From Niastella sp. (GTDB taxonomy: Bacteria; Bacteroidota; Bacteroidia; Chitinophagales; Chitinophagaceae), in contig JAGIBF010000019.1 in assembly GCA_017744515.1 (NCBI GenBank), forward strand, positions 1 through 64,000: DNA of 64,000 nt, read 5' to 3'. Shown in pieces: positions 26,066 to 35,094 of this stretch (its first letter is position 1; each line of letters begins with the position of its first letter). The notes under the pieces are model-generated. The model was not told the origin of the DNA and did no database searches. It saw nothing but the letters and a program-made list of their open reading frames with translations. Position numbers and translations under genes: made by a program.

Positions 26066-27937
26066 ATGGAACAGATCATCAAAAGACTCACTTTTGCCCT
26101 TATTCTTTTGTTGGCCGGCAGCATCTTCGCGCCGTCATTTGGCCAAACCAGCCCAAAGGCAGAAACGGCCCTCGCCCAATACCTCGAAGGCAACATAGCG
26201 CAGGCCAAACAAACAGCCAATGAAGCCATCAACGCCGATAAGAACGATGCGCTCGCCTATGCTGTACGGGGTTGTAGCGAACAGTTCGACTATAACTTCG
26301 CTGCCGCCCAGGCCGATCTTGAAAAAGCTATTAGGCTGAGCCCCGGCAATGGCGCCTGCCAGTCCCTGCTGGCTGACTGCTACCGGCTCAACAACAACAC
26401 GATTGCCCTCTCCAAAACGACAGCCAACAAAGCCATCAGCCTCCTGCCCTCTCCCAAAACAGCGTTCGAGTATTATGCACGTGCATTGGCCTATTACACG
26501 GTTGAAAAAGACAAAGAGGCCATGGCAGATTTTACCAAATCGATCGAGCTGAATCCCCGTAATGTCCGCGCTTTGAGCAAACGCGGCAGCATGTTTTACA
26601 GTGCTAAGCAGGATGACCTTGCCATAGCCGATTTCACGAAGAGCATCAATATCAACCCACGTTATTCAATACCTTATTATTCCCGCGGCAACGCTTACCT
26701 CAACCAGCAAAAGCTTGAACAGGCAATAGCAGACTATACGAAAGCCGTGGAGTTTGATCCCAAATTTGCCGACGCGTGGTTCAACCGTGCTGTAGCCTAC
26801 AAGCGAATGCAAAAGTATGAGCAAGCCCTGGCCGATTATTCCAAAGTGATCACGCTTACGCCCAAAGACTTTGATGCCTACAACAACCGTGGCCACGTTT
26901 ATTTCATGCAACAGCAATACGACCTCGCCATGACCGATTACAACAAAGCCATCGAGCTGAATCCTGGTCTGGCCAACTCTTACGTGTTCAGGGGTAACAC
27001 CTATACGCGCAAGCAGCAACCCGAGCTGGCGCTAAAGGATCTTAACAAAGCAATCGAATTGAACTCGAAATATGCAGATGCCTGGATGGAAAGAGGTCAT
27101 GTATATTATAACAAGAAGGTGTATGACGAGGCTTTACTGAATTACAACAAGGTGATAGAGCTGGCCCCGCAAAATGCCAACGGCTACCTGTATGCCGGAT
27201 TTGTGCACCATGATAAACAACACTTCAACCAGGCGATCAACCATTATAACAAGGCCATCGAGCTCGACGATAAGAACATGTATGCGTATGTGAACAGGGC
27301 CGACGCTTACGAAGCCATTGGCAATTCCAAACAGGCCATCGTTGACCGTAAGAAGTATGCCGACCTCGGCGGCAAGATCGCAGCCACCGGCAGCAACACC
27401 ATGAAGTCGCTGTTCCCTTCCGGCACTTTCGATCCTGCACTCGCCAAATCAGGACTGGCCCGTGGCCTCTCTACGATCCGTGGCAGGGCCTGCTCCAAGT
27501 TCGACGGGCTCAGGTTTGATGCGGCAGGTGTAAAAGTGGTATTGTTTCCGGTGACGCCCTACCTTGAAGAATGGTACGAAATGCGGGACAAGAAAGAAGA
27601 CAAAAAGACCTCCGTATATATGTCGAACGAAGCGAACCAATACCGCATCGAAACGACTGCCGACAATGAAGGCCGTTTTGCTTTCGAAGGATTGAAGCCC
27701 GGCAAATACTTCATCCAGATCATTCATAGCTTCAACCAGCTGAAGACTGCGAGGGTCTATACAGGCCAGGATACCCGCCAGAATGGACCTGTACGCGAGA
27801 TCACCAATTATTACTATGATCAGGACTATACTGTTGGGCGTTCCAAACGACTGGAGAAATTCGTAGAGATCAAAGAAGATGGTGAAACCAAAAAGATCAC
27901 CCTCGCCAATGGCCTGATCAAGAGTTGCGCATTCTGA
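26066..27937 (+). CDS. Secreted TPR protein with C-terminal carboxypeptidase-regulatory-like domain
   Basis: 623 residues from the ATG at 26066, which gives a signal peptide ending near APSFGQ. Residues about 30-430 hold eleven or so tetratricopeptide repeats of high regularity (YNNRGHVYFMQQQYDLAMTD and similar). The last 170 residues form a beta-rich domain with NEGRFAFEGLKPGKYFI, the pattern of CarboxypepD_reg-like folds. It should be a periplasmic or surface scaffold. A terminator follows directly after the gene, so it is a single-gene unit. Confidence 0.88.
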   Translation: MEQIIKRLTFALILLLAGSIFAPSFGQTSPKAETALAQYLEGNIAQAKQTANEAINADKNDALAYAVRGCSEQFDYNFAAAQADLEKAIRLSPGNGACQSLLADCYRLNNNTIALSKTTANKAISLLPSPKTAFEYYARALAYYTVEKDKEAMADFTKSIELNPRNVRALSKRGSMFYSAKQDDLAIADFTKSININPRYSIPYYSRGNAYLNQQKLEQAIADYTKAVEFDPKFADAWFNRAVAYKRMQKYEQALADYSKVITLTPKDFDAYNNRGHVYFMQQQYDLAMTDYNKAIELNPGLANSYVFRGNTYTRKQQPELALKDLNKAIELNSKYADAWMERGHVYYNKKVYDEALLNYNKVIELAPQNANGYLYAGFVHHDKQHFNQAINHYNKAIELDDKNMYAYVNRADAYEAIGNSKQAIVDRKKYADLGGKIAATGSNTMKSLFPSGTFDPALAKSGLARGLSTIRGRACSKFDGLRFDAAGVKVVLFPVTPYLEEWYEMRDKKEDKKTSVYMSNEANQYRIETTADNEGRFAFEGLKPGKYFIQIIHSFNQLKTARVYTGQDTRQNGPVREITNYYYDQDYTVGRSKRLEKFVEIKEDGETKKITLANGLIKSCAF

Positions 27938-27955
27938 TAGACCCATACGCTCAAT

Positions 27956-27987
27956 GTGAGGCCGGTTTCCCCGGCCTCACTTGTTTG
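27956..27987 (+). terminator. Terminator after the TPR gene
   Basis: A perfect 10-base GC-rich stem (27956-27965 with 27971-27980) with a 5-base loop is followed by TTGTTTG. Confidence 0.75.
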
Positions 27988-28212
27988 TAGACGCTCTTCC
28001 CCCAGAAAGGACGCCAAAAAGTTATCTTCCTATTAAATTCTCATTAATTAACACAACTCGTTAAGGTTAAGTACATTTACTCTTCATATTTATTTTTCTT
28101 TATTGTACTTTCACAAAATAAGGTATGCATACCCGTCCGTCTGCCCCATTCATCTTCCTTGAAAGCCTTTCTTCTGTAGCCCTCCTTTAATTATTTCATT
28201 TAAACCTTAATC

Positions 28213-29031
28213 ATGAAACATTACAAACTAATGTTAGGGCTGGCTATTGTCCTTAGCCTGATCACATCCTGCAAGAAGCACGACTACCCCCCACATGGCG
28301 AAGTATGGCAGCTGAGTAAAGTTCAACGCAGCAGCCTTGAGTACAGGTACGACAATCAACACCGCCTTACGAACATCAACAGGGTACCCTGGGGCTTTGG
28401 CCCTAATTTCCAGATCACAACCGATCAGCTGGGGCGGCCACTTACCTTAAAGGATTCCATTTCACCCGGCAGCCCTGATCAGTTTATTTACCAGTACGGC
28501 AAACTGACAGGAATCAGTGGAAGCCAGACTACACCTACTACTTTTACGTATGATTCGAAAGGACGTATCATCCGGAAAGATGGCAATGCCAATTACTACA
28601 GTTATGTGATCTATGAGTACGAAGGCAATTCGCGCAACTTCAAACGCGCCTCCTTTTTCTCCAACTCCGCAACGGCCCGTGCAACCTCAGAACCCGCTGC
28701 CGACGTGATCATAGAGTACACACGCGACAACAAAATAAACCCGTACAGCACTATTGCCAACTCGAATGTCATTCCTTTCTTTTTCGCCGAATACATGGGA
28801 CCCACGTTTTATGATCCCGTAGTGCCCAACAACTCAGTAAAGGAGGAATACTTTGGAAGAGTAGATACCGGCTATTTCAAGTTTATGGAGCACCAGTACA
28901 CCTATGTATATGAGAACGATTACCCGACAACCTTTACATTTCAGTACATCTCTTACAGTTTCCCCAACGGAACACCCAGCTACGCGCCTCCTCAACCCGG
29001 CGGCTACACGTACAATAAGTGGCACTATTAA
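28213..29031 (+). CDS. Hypothetical lipoprotein with RHS/YD-like strands
   Basis: 272 residues with a lipoprotein signal (LSLITSC, cysteine about 20, then KKHDY). The body has repeated tyrosine-rich strand patterns (LEYRYDNQHRLTNI, FIYQYGKLTGI, FTYDSKGRIIRKDG) like the YD/RHS-type or DUF4595 lipoproteins of Bacteroidota. It probably forms an elongated beta structure at the cell surface. The role is unknown. It is a single-gene unit with a terminator at 29063-29096. Confidence 0.8.
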   Translation: MKHYKLMLGLAIVLSLITSCKKHDYPPHGEVWQLSKVQRSSLEYRYDNQHRLTNINRVPWGFGPNFQITTDQLGRPLTLKDSISPGSPDQFIYQYGKLTGISGSQTTPTTFTYDSKGRIIRKDGNANYYSYVIYEYEGNSRNFKRASFFSNSATARATSEPAADVIIEYTRDNKINPYSTIANSNVIPFFFAEYMGPTFYDPVVPNNSVKEEYFGRVDTGYFKFMEHQYTYVYENDYPTTFTFQYISYSFPNGTPSYAPPQPGGYTYNKWHY

Positions 29032-29062
29032 GTTATTGATCGCTCCCTTTTCCTTTAAATCC

Positions 29063-29096
29063 GAACCGGCGGCCTATGTGGCCGCCGGTTCTATTT
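29063..29096 (+). terminator. Terminator after the lipoprotein gene
   Basis: A perfect 12-base GC-rich stem (29063-29074 with 29080-29091), a 5-base loop, and then TATTTT on the plus strand. It lies between two convergent lipoprotein genes. Confidence 0.85.
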
Positions 29097-29120
29097 TCAA
29101 TAATATGGAAGTAAATATAA

Positions 29121-29729
29121 TTACTGCAACAACCGGTACGTAATACCATTGCCGTAAGCGAAGCCAATCAGTCCACGGTTCACCGTGTAGTAGGCCCTGG
29201 TGAGCTGGCTGCTGCTGTTGGAAACGCCGTTACTGATCTCCAGCACACGATTAAAAGTGGAACTACCGCCAATAGCCAATGAATCGAAGCACATTTGGCG
29301 AGGCGCATTACAGGAAGGCTGGGAAGTGCCTTCGATAGTAGCGAAATCGAAACCAGCGCCTATCTGGTAATTATCTTCAGGAGAAAAAATAGACAGGAAT
29401 ACAATGGGGCGGCTGTCGACAGACATATTCACAAACGGTTTTCCGCCTACGGTCATATTAACCTCCATGAACTCCTCATATACATATGCGTCACAAGTGG
29501 CGCAGGCAGACTTTTTGGTGGTGCCCCGCTTCACATTTACCGCCGCTTCGATGGTAGCTCCCTGGCCATTGGTAAACCTTACTGTTTGACCATTACCATA
29601 AGGAAGCATTTGCCTGAGTTGATCGGAAAGAAATAACGTTTGAAGCCCCTGCTCTTTTTTACTGCAGGCTGCCATTAAAAATAGTAGAAACAAGGCGCAC
29701 AATGAAATGCTCGTTCTCATCATAATCAT
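29121..29729 (-). CDS. Hypothetical lipoprotein
   Basis: 202 residues with a lipoprotein signal (LFLMAAC then SKKEQG). The mature part contains four cysteines, two in CATCDAY and two in SCNAPRQMC, that could form disulfides. No known family is recognised. It is convergent with the preceding lipoprotein gene and divergent from the T9SS cargo gene, sharing with it a spacer that holds two palindromes (29837-29867). Confidence 0.75.
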   Translation of the reverse strand: MIMMRTSISLCALFLLFLMAACSKKEQGLQTLFLSDQLRQMLPYGNGQTVRFTNGQGATIEAAVNVKRGTTKKSACATCDAYVYEEFMEVNMTVGGKPFVNMSVDSRPIVFLSIFSPEDNYQIGAGFDFATIEGTSQPSCNAPRQMCFDSLAIGGSSTFNRVLEISNGVSNSSSQLTRAYYTVNRGLIGFAYGNGITYRLLQ

Positions 29730-29836
29730 TATCTGTTAAGGGGCATACCAGTTGTTGCAACTGGCCGGTCAACGCAATAAAGAAACAAACTTTTAGCGTA
29801 TCCTCAAAGCCCGTAAGGTCATCAAGCCGTATATTT

Positions 29837-29867
29837 GGGAACCTTCCCTGCAACCGGGAATGTTCCC
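29837..29867. promoter_or_regulatory. Two GGGAAnnTTCCC palindromes
   Basis: Two 12-base palindromes (29837-29848 and 29856-29867), both fitting GGGAAnnTTCCC, lie 19 bases centre to centre between divergent genes. The two together can also fold as one 12-base stem. They could be paired operator sites for a dimeric regulator, or a hairpin. Confidence 0.4.
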
Positions 29868-29957
29868 ACTAAAAAAATGAATTCCTTTTCCTTTGATAAG
29901 TAATGGTTATTGCAAAGATTGTGTATACAACGACTGCAAAAAACCAATACTCGCCAT

Positions 29958-31289
29958 ATGAGAATTCTTCTCTTTATCCTTCTTGTCGTGTGCACCGTCA
30001 ACACCCGTGCACAATCTTTCAGCAGCGGAAACATAGTAGTGGTCAGAATCGGCACAGGCACGCTTCCTATGACAACGGGCGTAGCTCAACCCGTATTTCT
30101 CGACGAATACTCACCTTGTGGTGAGTTGGTGCAAAGCATCGCACTACCCACAGCCGTCAATGGCAGCCACCGCCGGCTCACGTTGCCTTCCACTTCGGTC
30201 GACTTCAGCGAAGGTTTCATCAGCCTTTCAGAAGACGGTCAATACCTGGCGCTGGGTGGTTATGATGCCGCTACCGGCACAACCGGGGTTACGGCTTCCA
30301 TCAGCACTACCGTCAACAGGGTGGTGGCGGTGGTCGATGCTTCAGGCAGTGTGAACACCACTACTGCTTTCAGCAACCGGTTCAGCACGGTATCCATCCG
30401 CTCGGCCGTTGTGAACGGCACCAACGTTTGGGCTACCGGCGGCAATGGTGGTATTGTTTACACTACCCTGGGCAGCACAGGCTCCTCCAACACACTGATT
30501 TCCACTTCCACCGGGCGCTGTCCCGCCATTTACGACGGGCAACTGTACACCACCTCTACGGCTACCGGCCTCCGGCTGGCCCGGGTGGGTACCGGACTAC
30601 CCACCGCAACCGGGACTACCCTGCAAAACCTGCCGGGCTATCCCTCCAGCGGCGGAAGCCCTTTCCAGTTCTTCATGGCCCGCCTCAATGGTAGTGACAC
30701 TGTGAACGTGCTTTACGTTGCAGACAACAACGTTCTTAAGAAATATTCTCTCGTATCCGGCACCTGGACGGACAATGGTACCATTGGAGTCTTTGGCGAC
30801 CGGTTCCGGGGCGTTGCCGGTGTGGAGGCAGATGGCATCGTAACCCTCTATGCCGTACGCCGGAATGACATTGGCGGTGAACTGGTTAGGTACATCGACA
30901 GCACCGGGCACAATGCCAGTTTTTCCAATCTGAAACCGGTGATTGTTGCACAGGCAGATACCAACAAAGTATTCAGGAGCGTAGCCATGGCGCCGCAGGC
31001 TTTGGCGATGGCAAAAAAGGCCGTTACAACCAATGACAATACGAGCTTCCGCGTGCTTTCCAACAGCAAAGGGCCGGTAGTAATAGCAGAGATCACAGCT
31101 GCGCGTTCACTAAATGGCGTGGTACAGGTGTACGACCTCAATGGCCGGATATTGTATACACGCAAGGTGACAGCTGAAAAAGGCATGAACCGCTTTCCGC
31201 TGGATATGCCGGCAAACGCACGCGGTCTCTTCATGGCCACCTTCATCACCCTGCAAGGTCATCTGCTCACCAACAAGTTCATCTACTAA
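29958..31289 (+). CDS. T9SS type A cargo protein, secreted
   Basis: 443 residues from the ATG at 29958, which gives a clean signal peptide ending VNTRAQ. The body is rich in serine, threonine and glycine with beta-strand character, possibly propeller-like. The last 80 residues form a type IX secretion C-terminal sorting domain (VVQVYDLNGRILYTRKV, then MNRFPLDMPANARGLFMATF and NKFIY). It should be exported across the outer membrane and attached to the surface. The beta-helix gene follows after 18 bases, so both are co-expressed. Confidence 0.85.
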   Translation: MRILLFILLVVCTVNTRAQSFSSGNIVVVRIGTGTLPMTTGVAQPVFLDEYSPCGELVQSIALPTAVNGSHRRLTLPSTSVDFSEGFISLSEDGQYLALGGYDAATGTTGVTASISTTVNRVVAVVDASGSVNTTTAFSNRFSTVSIRSAVVNGTNVWATGGNGGIVYTTLGSTGSSNTLISTSTGRCPAIYDGQLYTTSTATGLRLARVGTGLPTATGTTLQNLPGYPSSGGSPFQFFMARLNGSDTVNVLYVADNNVLKKYSLVSGTWTDNGTIGVFGDRFRGVAGVEADGIVTLYAVRRNDIGGELVRYIDSTGHNASFSNLKPVIVAQADTNKVFRSVAMAPQALAMAKKAVTTNDNTSFRVLSNSKGPVVIAEITAARSLNGVVQVYDLNGRILYTRKVTAEKGMNRFPLDMPANARGLFMATFITLQGHLLTNKFIY

Positions 31290-31307
31290 TCACCTTAAAC
31301 TACTCCC

Positions 31308-33434
31308 ATGAAACATACTACACTCCGTGCAGTCATTATATTGCTATTTCTGTGTGGCATGGCAGCCGGTAAAAGCTATGCTGTACTTAACCAACCGGCC
31401 CTGTCGGCGCCACTCAATGGCAGCACCGGTTATGTACGCAATCCCTCCTTCACCTGGCTGGCCGTTACCAATGGATACAGCTACGACATTCAACTGGCTA
31501 CTGATACCAGTTTCACCAACATCATCGTTACCCGCACCAATCTCAACATCACCCGGTTTGTACCCGTAAGCCAGTTGCCGGCAGGCAAAGTGTACTGGCG
31601 TGTAAAAGCAAAGAATGAAGCCGGCACAGATTCCAGCGCCTGGTCATCACGCTTCACCTACATCGTGGCACAACCCACAAGCACTTATACCATCCCTGCA
31701 AATGCTACCCTTAAAGCGATCAAGGATACGATGCGCAAGGCCATCATGAATACGCCTTCCATACTGGCTTTTACAGCCGACTCCACTTATTACATCGAAG
31801 GCAGCTTCACGGGTTTGTTTGCCATCGATACTGCCAACATCAATGACCTTATCATAGAAGGCAACAACGCCCATATCATTATTAAAAACAATCCGCATGT
31901 GGGTTTCATGCGTATACAAAATTCCAATCGCGTAACGGTAAGAAGATTGACTGTAGACTGGGACCCGCTGCCCCATACCCTGCTGGATGTGATCAGTGTG
32001 AACAATACAGACACCACGGTGCTCAACATCAATGTGCGGCTGAGAACAGTAACGGGCAAAGCCTCCCCCTTCTACCCTGCCATCTACAACAATCCTTCCT
32101 TTACCGACCATTGGTCATGGGCTTACCTCGTTGACCCTGCCGATCCCGGGAGCCTGAAGAAGATCAACAACAATACAGTGGGGATACAACCGGCCGACGT
32201 AACACCACTGGCCTGTAAGGACACACCTGTTTACAATATCTACCACACCGGTACTAAGTCTGGTAAATACTTCAACGTGGGTGATGTGTTATCGATCGTG
32301 GCGCGCGACAATGTAGGCCCGCTCTTCAGCACCCGCAATTGTATCGACCTGGTGTTTGACAGCATCATCAACTACGCCAGCCCCATTGGCTGTTATTATT
32401 CCTATGATGGCAGCGATATGAAAGTGCTCAATTGCCAAACACCGTTGAAAGACGCCAGCAGGCTTGTCTCTGCCAATGCCGATGGCGTGCATTGCCGTGC
32501 CAATGCCATCGGCCCCTGGGTAGAGAACAGTATCTTTATCGGCAATGCCGATGATGGCGTGGCCCTGTACAACAAAGGCATATTTGTAAGGTCAAAAATA
32601 AACAGTACTACCCTCACGGTGACCAACAATGAATTTATGAACCTGAAGAAGGGACATATTTTCCGGATCTACACCCCCAAGACAGGCAAGATCATGGGCA
32701 CCAACTTTACGGTAGACACTGTGTTCCTGCAAAGCGGCGCTTACCGCGTGCAGTTCTCGCCAGCTATCCCTGCCAGCGACTATGACAGCCTCGTCGATAT
32801 GAACATTGCCGACCTGCAGCAGAATGTACAGCTATTCAACACGAACCTGCGCAATGAACGGTTTATGATCAGCAACAACCGCTTTACGGTGCGCGCAAGA
32901 GGCTCTATCATCCGTTCGGCCAAAGGCATGATAGAGAACAATCAATACTTCAGCTGTTCTTCACCTGCCATCTCCCTGTACAACGAAGCCGCTTTCTGGT
33001 ACAACGGCCTTTACAGCCGCGATATCTGGATCACGAACAACGATATCAGAAACAGTGGGTTCGATAACCTTGGCGCAGATGCCGGCGCCATCAATGTGCG
33101 CATCAACAAAATCGATTCCGTGGCACTGAATACTTATAACGACGTGATGTCGCCCACATCAAAAGACCATGCCAACATCTTCATCAGGAACAATACGATC
33201 ACAAACTTTGCGCAGCACGGCATCTCTTTGTTCAATGCAGCCAACTGCGTGATCCAGGGCAATACGTTCATCAGCACCATGAGCGGCTTCTTCTGGCCGG
33301 GCAACCATTATGGCATTTACATCAATACCACCAATGGCACATCGATCATCAGCAACAATTTCTCCGGCGATACCAGGACTCCCAAAACACTGATTCAACA
33401 AGTAAATGATAGCGGCACCACGATCGTACCCTAA
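31308..33434 (+). CDS. Secreted protein: fibronectin III plus right-handed beta-helix
   Basis: 708 residues with a signal peptide (cleaved near GKSYA). A fibronectin-III-like domain covers about 30-115 (FTWLAVTNGYSYDIQLATD, VYWRVKAKNEAGTDSSAW). The remaining 550 residues have the NxI/xVxxN pattern of a parallel beta-helix, with SANADGVHCRANAIGPWVEN and NADDGVALYN near 385-425 as possible active-site surroundings. The fold occurs in polysaccharide lyases and GH110-type galactosidases; the exact activity is not predictable. It has no T9SS sorting domain, unlike its operon partner. Ends with a strong terminator. Confidence 0.82.
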   Translation: MKHTTLRAVIILLFLCGMAAGKSYAVLNQPALSAPLNGSTGYVRNPSFTWLAVTNGYSYDIQLATDTSFTNIIVTRTNLNITRFVPVSQLPAGKVYWRVKAKNEAGTDSSAWSSRFTYIVAQPTSTYTIPANATLKAIKDTMRKAIMNTPSILAFTADSTYYIEGSFTGLFAIDTANINDLIIEGNNAHIIIKNNPHVGFMRIQNSNRVTVRRLTVDWDPLPHTLLDVISVNNTDTTVLNINVRLRTVTGKASPFYPAIYNNPSFTDHWSWAYLVDPADPGSLKKINNNTVGIQPADVTPLACKDTPVYNIYHTGTKSGKYFNVGDVLSIVARDNVGPLFSTRNCIDLVFDSIINYASPIGCYYSYDGSDMKVLNCQTPLKDASRLVSANADGVHCRANAIGPWVENSIFIGNADDGVALYNKGIFVRSKINSTTLTVTNNEFMNLKKGHIFRIYTPKTGKIMGTNFTVDTVFLQSGAYRVQFSPAIPASDYDSLVDMNIADLQQNVQLFNTNLRNERFMISNNRFTVRARGSIIRSAKGMIENNQYFSCSSPAISLYNEAAFWYNGLYSRDIWITNNDIRNSGFDNLGADAGAINVRINKIDSVALNTYNDVMSPTSKDHANIFIRNNTITNFAQHGISLFNAANCVIQGNTFISTMSGFFWPGNHYGIYINTTNGTSIISNNFSGDTRTPKTLIQQVNDSGTTIVP

Positions 33435-33482
33435 CAGATCCCAACCACGCAGTAAGCCGGCACAACAGTGCGCGGCCACAGG

Positions 33483-33513
33483 AGCGGCCTCTTGCAAGAG
33501 AGGCCGCTTTTTC
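33483..33513 (+). terminator. Terminator after the beta-helix gene
   Basis: A perfect 10-base stem (33483-33492 with 33499-33508) with a 6-base loop, then TTTTTC counting the stem end. Confidence 0.88.
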
Positions 33514-33563
33514 ATTAAATCAGTAAATAGTACCACGTTTAATCCAAACTATACCATAATAAT

Positions 33564-33586
33564 TGCACTTTTCAAGTGTAGCTTTG
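33564..33586 (+). promoter_or_regulatory. Candidate promoter and operator of the AraC-type gene
   Basis: TAGCTTTG at 33579-33586 matches the Bacteroidota -7 consensus TAnnTTTG exactly, 20 bases before the start codon. A 17-base imperfect palindrome (TGCACTT, three bases, AAGTGTA; 33564-33580) overlaps its left end and could be the site of autoregulation. No TTG is found at the ideal upstream distance. Confidence 0.4.
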
Positions 33587-33605
33587 TGCTGTAAACATAA
33601 GCCTC

Positions 33606-34499
33606 ATGGCAAAAAAGAAGATCCCGGTATATGATATATGTAATATCAGCCCGGAAAAAGGCGGCAATGAAGATCTGATGGCCGACAGGTTGTCCAGCTA
33701 CCTCGATAAGTATTATGCCAGCCTGCATTTTCCTCACCGGCATTCCTTCTATCACCTGGTGCTGTTTACCAAAGGGAAAGGAACCCATACCATTGATTTC
33801 ACTACGTTTGAAGTAAAACCTTTCCAACTGTATTGCATGATACCTGGTCAGGTACATAGCTGGCAATTCGAGGGCAAAATGGAAGGGTATATCATCAACT
33901 TTTCCGATAGCTTTTTCAAGTCGTTCCTGCAAAATGCACAATACCTCGACCGTTTTGCTTTCTTCAGCGGCAACAGTGAAGAAAGCGTAAAACAGTTGAC
34001 GATGGAAACCCATCAAGAAGCCCTGGATATATTCGAATCCATACTCACCTGGTCCGACAATGAGTATAAACAACATACGGATATGGTGCGGGTGCTTTTG
34101 GTGCAACTCTTTTTGCTGGTGGATTATACACTTGATGGAAAAGCAAACAGGGCTATTCCACAGCAAAAGCAGGTATTGCTGCGGGGATTCAGGAAACTCA
34201 TCGATATGCACTACCGGTCGCTCAGGTTACCAAAAGAATATGCCGACCTGCTGTACGTAACGCCCAACCACCTCAATGCCCTGTGCCAGGATCTATTGGG
34301 CAAAACAGCGGGAGAATTGATCCGCGAAAGGGTATTGTTGGAAGCCAAGCGACTGCTCACCAATGCAGGGATGACGGTAACAGAGATAGCGTATGACCTC
34401 AACTTCGAGGACAATTCTTATTTCAACCGCTTCTTTAAAAAATACACCGGCGTAACGCCGGATGAATTCAGGAACAAACAATTTGTAGCATCAAAATAA
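33606..34499 (+). CDS. AraC-family transcription regulator with cupin domain
   Basis: 297 residues. The N-terminal 180 residues form a cupin-type sensing domain (HFPHRHSFYHLVLFTKGKGTH split after HLV, with a pair of histidines). The C-terminal AraC helix-turn-helix pair is evident (LYVTPNHLNALCQDLLGK, then TVTEIAYDLNFEDNSYFNRFFKKY). Such regulators sense small ligands such as sugars or aromatic acids. The DUF983 gene follows after 6 bases. It may also control the secreted pair upstream, although a terminator separates them. Confidence 0.9.
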   Translation: MAKKKIPVYDICNISPEKGGNEDLMADRLSSYLDKYYASLHFPHRHSFYHLVLFTKGKGTHTIDFTTFEVKPFQLYCMIPGQVHSWQFEGKMEGYIINFSDSFFKSFLQNAQYLDRFAFFSGNSEESVKQLTMETHQEALDIFESILTWSDNEYKQHTDMVRVLLVQLFLLVDYTLDGKANRAIPQQKQVLLRGFRKLIDMHYRSLRLPKEYADLLYVTPNHLNALCQDLLGKTAGELIRERVLLEAKRLLTNAGMTVTEIAYDLNFEDNSYFNRFFKKYTGVTPDEFRNKQFVASK

Positions 34500-34505
34500 A
34501 AGACC

Positions 34506-34988
34506 ATGAAAGAGATACCCCTTACAGTAATGGCAACTACTCCAAAAGAAAGCAAACCCAGCGCATTGAACCTGCTCAAATGCAAATGCCCCCGTTGCCG
34601 CCAGGGAGATATGTTTGTAGACCCCAATCCCTATCACCTCAAACGCACCATGAAAATGAATGAACGCTGTCCGGTATGTGCGCAACCTTTCGATATAGAA
34701 GTGGGATTCTATTATGGCTCCAGCTATGTAAGCTATGGCTTGTCCATCGCCATCAGCGTAGCCTCTCTCATTGCGTGGTATGTATTGATCGGATTTAGCA
34801 CACAAGACAATCGCTTCTTTTACTGGATGGGCGCCAATGCGGTTTTATTAGTGGTGCTGCAACCCATACTGATGAGAGTAGCCAGGACCCTGTGGCTGGC
34901 CTTCTTCATCCGTTACGATAAAAACTGGAAAGACCAACGGCCCGATGAACCGGAAAGAATTAATAAAGATCATATGAACGCGTGGTAA
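34506..34988 (+). CDS. DUF983 family membrane protein
   Basis: 160 residues with two CxxC pairs in the N-terminal part (CKCPRCRQGDMF and ERCPVCAQPF), probably binding a metal, and two to three membrane segments after residue 75. This matches DUF983, a family of unknown function found near cytochrome oxidase genes in Alphaproteobacteria and elsewhere in Bacteroidota. It is co-transcribed with the upstream AraC-type gene (6-base gap). Confidence 0.85.
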   Translation: MKEIPLTVMATTPKESKPSALNLLKCKCPRCRQGDMFVDPNPYHLKRTMKMNERCPVCAQPFDIEVGFYYGSSYVSYGLSIAISVASLIAWYVLIGFSTQDNRFFYWMGANAVLLVVLQPILMRVARTLWLAFFIRYDKNWKDQRPDEPERINKDHMNAW

Positions 34989-34990
34989 GC

Positions 34991-35094
34991 ATACACTGTC
35001 ACACTGAGCTTGTCGAAGTGTCGTCGAAGCGTGATCAAGGTCGCCTTCGACAGAGTTTATCCCGCCATAGCGGGACTCAGGCTGACAACAGATA
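34991..35094. repeat. CTTCGACAAGCTCAG-family repeat, copy B (long hairpin)
   Basis: The spacer between the convergent DUF983 and prc genes consists almost entirely of this repeat. TGTCAnnnTGAGCTTGTCGAAG on the left (split here by variable bases) pairs with CTTCGACA and CTCAGGCTGACA on the right, and a small ATCCCGC/GCGGGA hairpin is nested inside. Confidence 0.7.
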
